From contig WOUW01000006.1 of assembly GCA_009773055.1 (NCBI GenBank), positions 1-34,653 of the forward strand: DNA of 34,653 bases. The letters run 5' to 3'. This document shows, one piece after another, positions 7,626 through 16,582 of the stretch. Position numbers and translations under genes: made by a program. Within the stretch, counting starts at the first letter, position 1; every line of letters starts with the position of its first letter. The notes beneath the pieces are model-generated. The model worked only from the letters and a program-made list of their open reading frames with translations. It had not been told where the DNA came from and did not search any database. This stretch comes from Paracoccaceae bacterium (GTDB lineage Bacteria > Pseudomonadota > Alphaproteobacteria > Rhodobacterales > Rhodobacteraceae).

Positions 7626-8783
7626 ATGACCGACATTCACATCCTCTCTGCTGCCCGTTCTGCCATCGGCGGTTTCGGCGGGTCACTGGCACAGATGCCC
7701 CCCATCGACATCGCCACTCAAGCCGCGAAGGCCGCGCTCACTCGCGCCGGGGTCGAGGGGGCCGAGATTGGTCATGTCGTCATGGGCCATGTCATCAATA
7801 CCGAACCCCGCGACATGTATCTGTCGCGCGTCATGGCGATACAGGCAGGCATACCGGAAACCACCCCGGCGATGAACGTGAACCGCCTGTGCGGCTCCGG
7901 CGCGCAGGCTGTGGTGTCGGCCATGCAAGCCCTGATGCTGGGCGACGCCGAACTGGCGCTGGCGGGTGGGGCCGAGTGCATGAGCCGCTCGCCCTACATC
8001 CTTCCCGCCGCCCGCTTCGGGCAGAAGATGGGCGATACGCGCGCGCTGGACATGATGACCGGAGCCCTGACCTGCCCCTTCGGCACCGGCCATATGGGCG
8101 TGACGGCGGAAAACGTCGCCGCCCAATACGGCATCACCCGCGAGGATCAGGATGCCGTCGCGCTGGAATCCCAGATCCGCGCCGCCCGCGCCATCGCTGA
8201 GGGGCGGTTCAAGGACCAGATCGTGCCCGTCGAAATCGGTGGCAAAAGAGGCCCCGTAACCTTCGAGATCGACGAACACCCCAAAGCCACCAGCGCCGAT
8301 GCGCTCGCTGGTCTGCGCCCCGCCTTCCAGAAGGATGGCACGGTCACTGCAGGCAACGCCTCGGGCATCAACGATGGTGCTGCGGCCCTTGTCCTGTCGC
8401 GCAGTGCGAATGGCTCCCGCGCGCGGATCATGGGCTATGCGCTGGCGGGGGTGGACCCGAAGGTGATGGGCATCGGCCCGATCCCCGCTGTGCAGGCGCT
8501 CTGCCGGAAGCTTGGCATCAAGCCGCAGTCCTTCGACGTGGTGGAATCGAACGAGGCCTTCGCGGCGCAAGCCCTCGCCGTGTCCCGGGCGCTCGACCTT
8601 GACCCGGCGAAGGTGAACCCGAACGGCGGTGCCATCGCGCTTGGCCACCCAGTCGGCGCGACAGGGGCAATGCTGGTCGTGAAGGCCTTACACGAGCTGG
8701 AACGCACCGGGGGCCGCACTGCCCTGATCACCATGTGCATCGGTGGCGGGCAGGGCATCGCACTGGCCATCGAGCGGGCGTAA
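7626..8783 (+). CDS. beta-ketothiolase (acetyl-CoA C-acyltransferase, BktB-like)
   Basis: A 385-residue thiolase catalysing reversible Claisen condensation of acyl-CoA with acetyl-CoA. It has the nucleophile C89 in [10 protein letters not shown], the [11 protein letters not shown] and [10 protein letters not shown] segments typical of the BktB/PhaA group, H341 in [14 protein letters not shown], and the second cysteine C371 in CIGGGQG. The NRLCGSG motif and the extended [11 protein letters not shown] loop look more like BktB than the NQVCGSG form of PhaA. The likely role is polyhydroxyalkanoate precursor synthesis or short-chain fatty-acid metabolism. The start at 7626 has GGAGG at 7616-7620; an ATG at 7599 would add nine unconserved residues. 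Convergent with pbpC, with a 10-nt gap. Confidence 0.93.
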   Translation: MTDIHILSAARSAIGGFGGSLAQMPPIDIATQAAKAALTRAGVEGAEIGHVVMGHVINTEPRDMYLSRVMAIQAGIPETTPAMNVNRLCGSGAQAVVSAMQALMLGDAELALAGGAECMSRSPYILPAARFGQKMGDTRALDMMTGALTCPFGTGHMGVTAENVAAQYGITREDQDAVALESQIRAARAIAEGRFKDQIVPVEIGGKRGPVTFEIDEHPKATSADALAGLRPAFQKDGTVTAGNASGINDGAAALVLSRSANGSRARIMGYALAGVDPKVMGIGPIPAVQALCRKLGIKPQSFDVVESNEAFAAQALAVSRALDLDPAKVNPNGGAIALGHPVGATGAMLVVKALHELERTGGRTALITMCIGGGQGIALAIERA

Positions 8784-8793
8784 GCCACCGCGC

Positions 8794-10833
8794 CTACCGC
8801 ACCCTTATCTGTGACCGGGCCGACCGGCCTTCCGCGTCGATCACGCTCAGCGTCACGAAGCCCTCGCCCGGAAGCGCCAGCATCGCCTCGCGCGCGTCCA
8901 TGCCGACGATCACCGGCACGCCATCGGCCAGCCAGGTGAACGGAGCCGTCCCGCCCGTGACGCGGACCTTCAGGCCTGCGGGCAAAAGTTCAACCTCCGC
9001 CCCGTCCGGCGGGAAGGCCACTGCCGGGGCATCCGCCGCAGCCTCGAACGCAGCGACGCGCGAGCGGAAGCGCTGCAAGGGCAGCGGCAGTTCCGCATTC
9101 GCTACCAGAAGGGTCGATGCGGGTGCCGCAGGCTGCGGGTCAAGCTTGCGTTTCAGCCGGTTGAAAGCCTGAAACAGCACCGGTGCCGCCACGTCCGCCC
9201 CGAAGGCCCCCGGCACCGGGGTCCCGTCGGCCCGACCCATCCACACCCCGATCACGTGACGTCCATCGAAGCCGATGGCCCAGGCATCCCGATGCCCGTA
9301 GGACGTCCCGGTCTTGTAGGCCAGCCGGTTCGACGGCGCGCCAGGCGGCGGGGCGAGGCCCGCCAGAATATCCCCTACTTCCCAGGCCGCGACTTCGGAG
9401 ACCACCCGCTGCCCCTCCGGCCCTTCGCTGTCCAGCCGGTATCCCAAGGGCCGCACAACCCCGCCCCGCGCTATCGCCGCGTAAAGCTGCACCATGTCCG
9501 ACAGGGTCACCCCGACCCCACCCAGCGCAATCGCCAGTCCCGGCTGGTCGCCCGGGAACACCGGCTTCATCCCGGCCTTCTCCATCGCCGAGATCAGTTT
9601 GGCCGGCCCCAGCGCATCTGTCAGCGCCACGACGGGAATGTTGCGCGATTGCTGCAAGGCTTCGCGCATCCGGATCGTGCCCATGTACAGCTTGTCGAAG
9701 TTCTGCGGGGCATAGCTGCCGAAGGACATCGGCTTGTCGTCGATCATCGTCTCGGGGTGGCCCAGCCCTTCGTCAAAGGCCAGCGCGTAGACGAGGGGTT
9801 TCAGCGTCGACCCCGGGGATCGCAGCGCCTGCGTCATATCGACGAACCCCTGCCGCAGGTCCGCCTGATACCCCGCCGACCCGACACTGGCGAGGATATC
9901 GCCCGAGGCATGGTCAGCCACAAGGATCGCCACCTGCAATTGATCCCCGCGCCCCTCCACCGCCTCCACCGCCAGGGCTTCCAGCTTCTTCTGCAACTCG
10001 CCGTCCACGGTCAGCCTGTGGCTAGGCGCGGTCGGTTCGTCATTCCGCGCGCGATCCGCCAGATGCGGTGCGAGGGCCGGGAAAGGTTTGCGCAAGCCTG
10101 GTACGTCTTCGCGCAGGGCGGCCTGCGCTTCGTCGGCGTCGATCACCCCTTCCCTGACCGCCCGCGCCAGAACCCGGTCCCGCGCGGCTTCGGCCCGGTC
10201 GGCGGCACGGTCGGGACGACGCGTTTCAGGGCTTTGCGGAATGGCCACCAAAAGCGCGGCCTCGGCGGGCGTCAGGCGGTAGGGTTCCTTCCCGAAATAA
10301 CTGATCGAGGCTGCGCGCACGCCTTCCAGGTTTCCGCCGAAAGGGGCCAGGTGCAGATAAAGCTGCAGGATCTGGTCCTTCGGCAGCCGCCGCTCCAGTG
10401 CCAGCGCCACCCGCATCTGCCGCAGCTTGCCGCCGACCTGACCGGTGGTGCCTTCCTCCAGCAGGCGGGCAACCTGCATCGTCAGGGTCGACCCACCAGA
10501 CACCACGCGCCCGTTCCAAACGGCCTGCAGGGCAGCACGGATGACAGACCTCGGGTCCACACCGACATGGTCGCGGAACCGCTTGTCCTCATAGGCCAGA
10601 AGCATTTTCAGGTAGAGTGGATCGACCTTGTCAGGTGGTAAGGCCAGCCGCCAGCGGCCATCGGCCACGGTATAGGCGCGCAGAAGATCACCGTCGCGGT
10701 CAAGGACTTCGATAGAGGTTTCCACGATCAAAGGTGGCAACACAGTCGCATCGATCCAGACATCGAAGCGGTCCCGGCCAATTGCCCCCAGCCAAAGGCA
10801 AACCACCAGAACGATGATCCAAGACACGCGCAC
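8794..10833 (-). CDS. pbpC: penicillin-binding protein 1C
   Basis: Bifunctional peptidoglycan synthase anchored in the inner membrane. Order: N-terminal membrane helix (VSWIIVLVVCLWLG), GT51 glycosyltransferase domain (catalytic E82 in YEDKRFRDH, then GGSTLTMQ), transpeptidase domain (S342-x2-K345 in SPGSTLKP, then SRN and KTGTS), and a C-terminal PBP1C-type domain. The start is GTG at 10833, giving 679 residues. The open frame upstream to 10929 crosses a 10-bp GC hairpin and encodes a low-complexity stretch unlike the family, so it is judged untranslated. It lies 115 nt downstream of the alpha-2-macroglobulin gene on the same strand, as in the E. coli yfhM-pbpC pair. That pairing suggests cell-wall repair after envelope damage. 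Confidence 0.94.
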   Translation of the reverse strand: MRVSWIIVLVVCLWLGAIGRDRFDVWIDATVLPPLIVETSIEVLDRDGDLLRAYTVADGRWRLALPPDKVDPLYLKMLLAYEDKRFRDHVGVDPRSVIRAALQAVWNGRVVSGGSTLTMQVARLLEEGTTGQVGGKLRQMRVALALERRLPKDQILQLYLHLAPFGGNLEGVRAASISYFGKEPYRLTPAEAALLVAIPQSPETRRPDRAADRAEAARDRVLARAVREGVIDADEAQAALREDVPGLRKPFPALAPHLADRARNDEPTAPSHRLTVDGELQKKLEALAVEAVEGRGDQLQVAILVADHASGDILASVGSAGYQADLRQGFVDMTQALRSPGSTLKPLVYALAFDEGLGHPETMIDDKPMSFGSYAPQNFDKLYMGTIRMREALQQSRNIPVVALTDALGPAKLISAMEKAGMKPVFPGDQPGLAIALGGVGVTLSDMVQLYAAIARGGVVRPLGYRLDSEGPEGQRVVSEVAAWEVGDILAGLAPPPGAPSNRLAYKTGTSYGHRDAWAIGFDGRHVIGVWMGRADGTPVPGAFGADVAAPVLFQAFNRLKRKLDPQPAAPASTLLVANAELPLPLQRFRSRVAAFEAAADAPAVAFPPDGAEVELLPAGLKVRVTGGTAPFTWLADGVPVIVGMDAREAMLALPGEGFVTLSVIDAEGRSARSQIRVR

Positions 10834-10884
10834 TATTGGGCCATCCTGAATTGGATCGGAATCAAGACAGAGGGCCGCCGGTCC

Positions 10885-10912
10885 GCGCCCTCCCTCCCCC
10901 GTGGGAGGGCGC
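10885..10912. repeat. 10-bp hairpin between alpha-2-macroglobulin gene and pbpC
   Basis: GCGCCCTCCC (10885-10894) pairs perfectly with GGGAGGGCGC (10903-10912) around an 8-nt loop in the 115-nt spacer of the two-gene operon. It may adjust the ratio of the two products by mRNA processing or partial termination. No T-run follows on the minus strand. Confidence 0.55.
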
Positions 10913-10948
10913 AGTCCTTTGTTTCGCATTTCAACAGCCGTAGCATCC

Positions 10949-13900
10949 TCACGGCGTGATCGTCAGTTCGCCCGTCTCGCTTCGCGCGCGGAAGTCGGGG
11001 CGGTACATGTCCTCGACCGAGGCTGCCGGATGGTGGAAGGTGCCGGGGCTGACGGCCCGCACCACATAGGCCAGCTTGAACGGCTGATCCGACGACCAGT
11101 CCACCGCTGTCAGGAACCGGTCTTGCCGGAACTCGCTGTGCGCCACGTCCTGCAACGTATCCAGCCAGCCAAGCTCGGACGTCGACCCCGCCGACATCAG
11201 GTTCGGGTTGTCGATCTCGAAGCCTGCGGGCAAGGGATCGCTGACCATCAGCCGCGCCTCGCCGTAAGCGAAGGGCGTCACCTCCAGCACCGTCACCAGC
11301 CGCGTCCCTGCTGCCACGCTGCCGGGTGCCACTTCCTCGCCCGCCATCGTGTAGTAGGTCCGCGTGATCGCATAGCCATTGCCACCCGCAGGTTCCGGGT
11401 CCAACGGCACACCATAGGTGGTGACAGTGACGGTCGTATCCGCCCCCTCGTTCTTCACCACCACCGGCGTCGGAGCCCCTGCGTCAAGCACCCGCACCAA
11501 AGGCCCGTCCGCGGGCTTGCCGTCGATGGTGATGCCCTCCGCCCCCGGCCGATCGATCAGCGCATTCGCCGCCAGCAGCGCCCAGGTCGCCTCCTGCGTG
11601 GACAGGTTTTGACCTTGTGTCGCGATCCGGTCGGTCAGCGCCTCGCGGTCGACGACCTGCGACCCGGCCTCCACCGCCAGCGTCAGCAGCGCCGCCGCGT
11701 CGCGATACCGGGTGCCATAGTCCACCCGCCAGATCTGCTCGACATCCGGCCCGGCCAGAGCCTCCAGCTTCGCCGCCGCCTTGCGGAACATCGCATCCGC
11801 CCGCGCCTGGTCGCCGTAGGAGGCCAGCGCCGCGCCCAGCTGCGCCATCGCGATGGGCGTTGCAAAATCCTCGCCCTTCACGTCGGCGTAATAGCGCAGG
11901 TCGCCCACCGCCGCAGCACCCTCGCGGGCCAGCACCATCAGCGCATAAGCCATGGCCTCACCGCCGCCGTTGGTTTCGGCGCTGAAGTCCGGCGCATAGT
12001 TCACCTGGTTGCGCAGGTTCGCCAGCGCGTTGCGGAACGCGAGGTCCGGCACCTTGTAGCCCTGCGCCTTGGCCCGGCTCAGGAAGTCCGTGACATAGGC
12101 GTCCAGCCAGAAGTCACCCTCGCCCGGCCCCCAAAGCCCGAAGCCGCCGGTGGACGACTGGTTCGCCAGAATCTCCACCACGGCCTCGTCGATGCGTTTC
12201 TGGATATCCTCGGCCCCCTTCAGGTCCATCACCCGCGCCACTTCATCGAAGTACAAGAGCGGCAGCGCCTTCGAGGTCATCTGCTCGGTGCAGCCGTAGG
12301 GGTAGCGGTCCAAGGCCGCCAAAAGGCCCGGCGCGTTCAGCCGCGCCAGGGGCCCGACCGCCATCGTCGCCTTGCCCGAGCCTTCAACGAGCCCCGCAAA
12401 GACATTGCCGTCGAAGGTAAAGCTTTGCCCGCTTGCCAGATCGAGGCGACTGATCTTCGCCACCTCCGGGTCGTTCACCTGCACCGGCACGGTCAGCGTC
12501 TTCTTCAACACCTTCCCGTCCGGCGTGGTCAGGCTGATGTCGATGGTCTGGATGCCCACCCCACCCGCTGTCACCGGCACTTCGAACACCGCCTTGGCCT
12601 TGTCGCCAAGGTCAAAGCCCGACGGCACCTCTCCCAGTGTAAGGCCATTGGCGGCGACATCCAGGCTCATCCGGCCCGAAGGCCCGGTCGCATGGACCAC
12701 CTCAAGCAGCAGCCGCGACTTGTCGCCTGGCGACAGGAAGCGCGGCACCGAGGCCGTCACCACCACCGGATCGCGCACCAGCACATCCGCCGATGCCTGA
12801 CCGACCCCGGTCTTCGACCAGGCCACGGCCATCACCTTCACTGTCCCGTTGAACGACGGCAGATCGAAGGTCGCCCGCGCATAACCATCCGCACCCACTG
12901 TCACCGGCCCGGTGAAATAGGCCACCAGTTCTTCCGTGGGGGGGGGAGCCTGCAAACGCGCCTGCGCGCCTGCGTCACCGCCCGAGCGGACCTCGCCGGT
13001 CGCGCCATTCAACCCGTCGATCAGACGGCCATAGATGTCGCGGATACCGACCCCGAGCCGCCGCTGGCCAAAGTAATGGCCCTGAGGATCAGGGGCCTCG
13101 AACCCCGTCAGGTTCAGGATGCCCACATCGACGGCGGCAATCGTGACATAGGCGGTTTCGCCCGCTGTCACCCCATCGACCTTCACCGCCACGTCCAGCG
13201 GCCCACGCGGGGCGGCCTCGGCGGCCATTTCGACCGTTGCTTTCAACGCCCGAGCGCCGGGGTCAATGCTGGCATGGGTCAGACCCAAAGCCCGCGCCGG
13301 GTTGCGGCCTGCGGCCACGTCCATCGGACGAAGGACCGAGGCCGTCACATAGACCCCCGCGCCCCATTCATTGGTCACGGGAAGCTGAATCAGGTTCTCG
13401 CCTTCCTTCACCTCTACCGCCTGCATGGATACCAGCCGGTTCGACAGCACCGTCACCAGCGCCGTCCCTGCCGCGCGCGGCACGATCCGCAGGGTTGCCG
13501 TGTCGCCCGGCTTGTAGGCGGGCTTGTCCAGCGAAAGTTCCAGCGTGTCTGGGGTGGCGCTGGCATCCGCAGGGGCATACCAGCCCGCATAGAATTCCAT
13601 CGAGGTCGCGGCCTTGCTGCCGTCCGACCGTTCGACCAGGATCTCGTAGGTCCCCCAGGTCACGTCCGCCGCAACCTCGACCGGGGCCGTGCCAAGCGTG
13701 CTTTCGCCCTCGGCCACGATGGCGCGGCTGACCACCGGCTCCCAGCTCCAGTTGCCATAGCTTTGGTACCACTGGTAGTCGTAGTCCACGCGGGACACTT
13801 TCCATTTGACCGGCAGGCCGACCATCGCATCGCCATCGACCGCAATGATCTGGAACCGCGCCTCACCTCCTTCCGGGGCCACGCCGTCGAACATCGGTTT

Positions 13901-16399
13901 CACCCCGATCATCGGCTCGGCCGAAGCGACCGACTTGGTCACCTCACGCTCGACTGGACGGCCCGAGCCTTCGGCCACGCGCACGGTGACCCGTGCTTCC
14001 AGCGGGCGGTGAGGGTCTTCGATCGTCGGCAGGTAGACTGGCAGGACAGCATTTCCGGCCTCGTCCGTCTCGGCCCCGTTCAGCGCTTCCATCTGGGCAC
14101 TGAAAGGCTGGTCATGCCGCCCGAAGATGTAGCCCGGAAAGGCCTCCAGCCCCTCGGCAGCGCGCAGCAGCACCTCGCCCTCGACCGCAAGCCCGGCCCC
14201 CGGTGCGCCGAACAGATAGCGCGCGGCCAGGGTCAGATCGACCGCCGAGTCGCGGCCGACCAACAGCGGCTCGTCGGCAATGGTCAGGTCGAAGTCGATC
14301 CGTTCCGGCAGGAAATCTTCCACCAGGAAGGTCTTCGACGCCAGCGCCTTGCCCTCAAGGTCGGCATACATCTCCAGCCGCCAGACCCCACGCGGGGCCG
14401 ACCCGGCGATTGGCAGGCTGAACACATGGCCGCCTGCGCCCTGATCCTCGACCAGCTGGCGAGAATATTCCACACCATCGGGCCGCGACAGGACCGCTGT
14501 CAGGGGTAGACCTTCGACCGCCGCCTGTTCGGCATCGCGGGCAAGTGCGGTGACATAGACCGTCTCGCCCGCGCGATAGGCTCCCCGGTCCGTCGTCACG
14601 AACACGTCCACCGGAGGCGCTGCCTCGCGGCCTTCCACGCCCCGATCCGACAGGTCGAACTCTGGGTCGGTCAGCGACAGGAAGGCGATGTCCTGTTCGC
14701 CTTCTTTCACCACCACCATCGCCGGGGCAGACCCGCCCGCACCGCGCGTCAGGCCTGCATCGAACACCGCATAGCCCTGCGCGTCAGTCGTGGCCGTGCC
14801 CAGAACGGTGTTGGCGCGGTTCAGAAGTTCAACCGAAACGCCAGCCTTGGCTTCTGCGGTGCCCAATGCGCGAACGAACACATGCAGCCCGTCCACCCCC
14901 GACATCGTGGTGACCCCAAGGTCGGAAATCACGAACCACTGCCAGCCCGGCGGGATCGTGTAAGGGTCCACCCCCGGCACCGCCGCCTTCATCGCGTAGA
15001 TGCCCGCCGGAAGCCCCTTCAGCGCCTCGCCCAGTGGCAGGCGGGTGGTGACATCCATATTGACCTCTTGCGCCACCGTGGCCGTGCCGGTCCACAGCTT
15101 CTCGCCCACAGTGTCGGCGAAGTATTCCTCGGAATAGACGTTGATCGGAGCGCCGAAATAGTAGTCCTGGATCGACCGCAGCAGGTTCCGGTCGGTAACG
15201 CGGAACAGGGTCAGATCCAGGTTCTCGGTGTTCACCGTCTCGACCGGAAGCGCCGCATCGCCCGCCTTCGGCAGCACATAGCCGCGCCCGGGGAACTTCA
15301 CGCCTGGGGCCCGGTCACGAATGTATTGCGCGATCTCGACCGACTTGGCCATCGCCTGCCCGTCCGCCGCCGGAAGCCCCTCGCGGAACGTCACGGTATA
15401 GCGCTTGCCGTGTTCGATCCCCGCCACGCACAGCTGCCGGTAGCCGCCGTTTTCCACCACCAGCCCCGGCTCGGTCAACTGCACGAAGGTGGAGTAGTCC
15501 ACGCCCGACGCCACCAGATCCTCCGAGAAGGTCGCACAGATCCGGGGCCTTGCCAGATCGGACTGCACCAGCGTCTCGACGATACGGAAGCCGTATTTGC
15601 CGATGGCATCGTCCAGAAGGGCAGCCGTATCCGTCCGCTCCTGCAAGGACTGCGCCAGCCGCAGCGCACTCACGGTATCGCGCCCCCGCCCGTTCCGCTC
15701 CAGTACATCGGCCATCGTGACCAGGATCGAGTGCCGAAGTGCGGGGTTTTCCGCACGAAGATAGCCGTTGATCGACGACAGGAGTGCCTGACTGAAGAAA
15801 TACCCCGACTGGTTCGCATCCGCTTTTCCGGCCTCCAGCTGCCGCCGCGCGAACTCGCCCCAGGTCGCAGCATCATCTGTCAGGTTCAGCGCCGCCCCGG
15901 TGTAGGCCGCCGCTCCGGCCCAGTCGCCACGACCCTCTGCCTCAAGCGCTGCGGCAAGATGCTCCTCGGCGCTCCACGGCCCGGTCGTATGCTGCCGCCC
16001 AAGCCCAAGCGCCTGATCGAAGGCCGGCTGGATGTCCCAGTCGGGCAGGAACGCCAGCTCCCCCCGCCGCGCCTTCGCGCTGTCCCGGACCTTGGCGTCG
16101 GCCTCGATCACATAAGCCGAATAGGCCCCCGCGAAGAACGCCCCCTCGCCGGGGCTGTTCTTGACGAAGCAGGACCCGTTCTTGGTGTTGAACACATAGG
16201 CCGTGCAGCGCGCGTTGGTCAGGCAGGCGCGCTCGCAAGCCTCAATCGTGGTATCGAAGACCGAGGCGACGTCCCCCCCCGGCAGGTCCTGGTCCTGGGT
16301 CACGACGAATCGCCGGTCGGGGATCAGATCCTGCGCAATGGCCATCCCCGACCAGCCCAGAACCGCCACTGCAACTGCCGTTTTCAGAAACCAACGCAT
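10949..16399 (-). CDS. alpha-2-macroglobulin family protease trap with N-terminal PAN domain
   Basis: A 1816-residue secreted protein. Signal peptide at residues 1-22 (MRWFLKTAVAV...MAIA). Next comes a PAN/apple-like domain (about 30-97, cysteines C55, C59, C65, C77), a helical linker, then repeated MG beta-sandwich domains. The thioester motif is YGCTEQ with C1370, followed by the helical thioester domain and a C-terminal receptor-binding-like domain. Bacterial homologues trap foreign proteases in the periplasm through the thioester. E. coli YfhM is a lipoprotein; here no lipobox cysteine follows the signal, so the protein looks soluble. Start 16399 is chosen because AGGGAGG lies 8 nt upstream and the signal peptide begins there; the ATG at 16438 is less likely. 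Operon with pbpC. Confidence 0.93.
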   Translation of the reverse strand: MRWFLKTAVAVAVLGWSGMAIAQDLIPDRRFVVTQDQDLPGGDVASVFDTTIEACERACLTNARCTAYVFNTKNGSCFVKNSPGEGAFFAGAYSAYVIEADAKVRDSAKARRGELAFLPDWDIQPAFDQALGLGRQHTTGPWSAEEHLAAALEAEGRGDWAGAAAYTGAALNLTDDAATWGEFARRQLEAGKADANQSGYFFSQALLSSINGYLRAENPALRHSILVTMADVLERNGRGRDTVSALRLAQSLQERTDTAALLDDAIGKYGFRIVETLVQSDLARPRICATFSEDLVASGVDYSTFVQLTEPGLVVENGGYRQLCVAGIEHGKRYTVTFREGLPAADGQAMAKSVEIAQYIRDRAPGVKFPGRGYVLPKAGDAALPVETVNTENLDLTLFRVTDRNLLRSIQDYYFGAPINVYSEEYFADTVGEKLWTGTATVAQEVNMDVTTRLPLGEALKGLPAGIYAMKAAVPGVDPYTIPPGWQWFVISDLGVTTMSGVDGLHVFVRALGTAEAKAGVSVELLNRANTVLGTATTDAQGYAVFDAGLTRGAGGSAPAMVVVKEGEQDIAFLSLTDPEFDLSDRGVEGREAAPPVDVFVTTDRGAYRAGETVYVTALARDAEQAAVEGLPLTAVLSRPDGVEYSRQLVEDQGAGGHVFSLPIAGSAPRGVWRLEMYADLEGKALASKTFLVEDFLPERIDFDLTIADEPLLVGRDSAVDLTLAARYLFGAPGAGLAVEGEVLLRAAEGLEAFPGYIFGRHDQPFSAQMEALNGAETDEAGNAVLPVYLPTIEDPHRPLEARVTVRVAEGSGRPVEREVTKSVASAEPMIGVKPMFDGVAPEGGEARFQIIAVDGDAMVGLPVKWKVSRVDYDYQWYQSYGNWSWEPVVSRAIVAEGESTLGTAPVEVAADVTWGTYEILVERSDGSKAATSMEFYAGWYAPADASATPDTLELSLDKPAYKPGDTATLRIVPRAAGTALVTVLSNRLVSMQAVEVKEGENLIQLPVTNEWGAGVYVTASVLRPMDVAAGRNPARALGLTHASIDPGARALKATVEMAAEAAPRGPLDVAVKVDGVTAGETAYVTIAAVDVGILNLTGFEAPDPQGHYFGQRRLGVGIRDIYGRLIDGLNGATGEVRSGGDAGAQARLQAPPPTEELVAYFTGPVTVGADGYARATFDLPSFNGTVKVMAVAWSKTGVGQASADVLVRDPVVVTASVPRFLSPGDKSRLLLEVVHATGPSGRMSLDVAANGLTLGEVPSGFDLGDKAKAVFEVPVTAGGVGIQTIDISLTTPDGKVLKKTLTVPVQVNDPEVAKISRLDLASGQSFTFDGNVFAGLVEGSGKATMAVGPLARLNAPGLLAALDRYPYGCTEQMTSKALPLLYFDEVARVMDLKGAEDIQKRIDEAVVEILANQSSTGGFGLWGPGEGDFWLDAYVTDFLSRAKAQGYKVPDLAFRNALANLRNQVNYAPDFSAETNGGGEAMAYALMVLAREGAAAVGDLRYYADVKGEDFATPIAMAQLGAALASYGDQARADAMFRKAAAKLEALAGPDVEQIWRVDYGTRYRDAAALLTLAVEAGSQVVDREALTDRIATQGQNLSTQEATWALLAANALIDRPGAEGITIDGKPADGPLVRVLDAGAPTPVVVKNEGADTTVTVTTYGVPLDPEPAGGNGYAITRTYYTMAGEEVAPGSVAAGTRLVTVLEVTPFAYGEARLMVSDPLPAGFEIDNPNLMSAGSTSELGWLDTLQDVAHSEFRQDRFLTAVDWSSDQPFKLAYVVRAVSPGTFHHPAASVEDMYRPDFRARSETGELTITP

Positions 16400-16582
16400 C
16401 GAAAATGCCTCCCTGACCGATTGGTCGAAGTGTCGCATGGCGCAACCCTTGCGCGCAAGCCGACCCGGACCCTTCCGGCGTTAAGCCTTGGTTCATCTTG
16501 CTGCGCGAGGGTAGTCGCGAATACCGGATGTGCGGTCCTATCCGCCCTTCGGGACATGGCAAGAAGTGTCGGCCGGGGAAGC

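Noticed and set aside
10834-10929. N-terminal extension of PBP1C from the ATG at 10929
   Set aside because: It would translate a 10-bp GC hairpin into a low-complexity segment before the membrane anchor; the GTG at 10833 gives the normal family N-terminus.
10901-14509. 1202-codon open frame on the plus strand across pbpC and the alpha-2-macroglobulin gene
   Set aside because: It is the antisense shadow of GC-rich coding sequence: Arg/His/Pro/Gln-rich with no domain, while the minus strand carries clear family motifs throughout.
16449-16458. TTGCGCGCAA palindrome in the A2M/kinase divergent region
   Set aside because: A 10-bp palindrome of G/C-rich dinucleotides is expected by chance in this composition; position and spacing suggest nothing specific.
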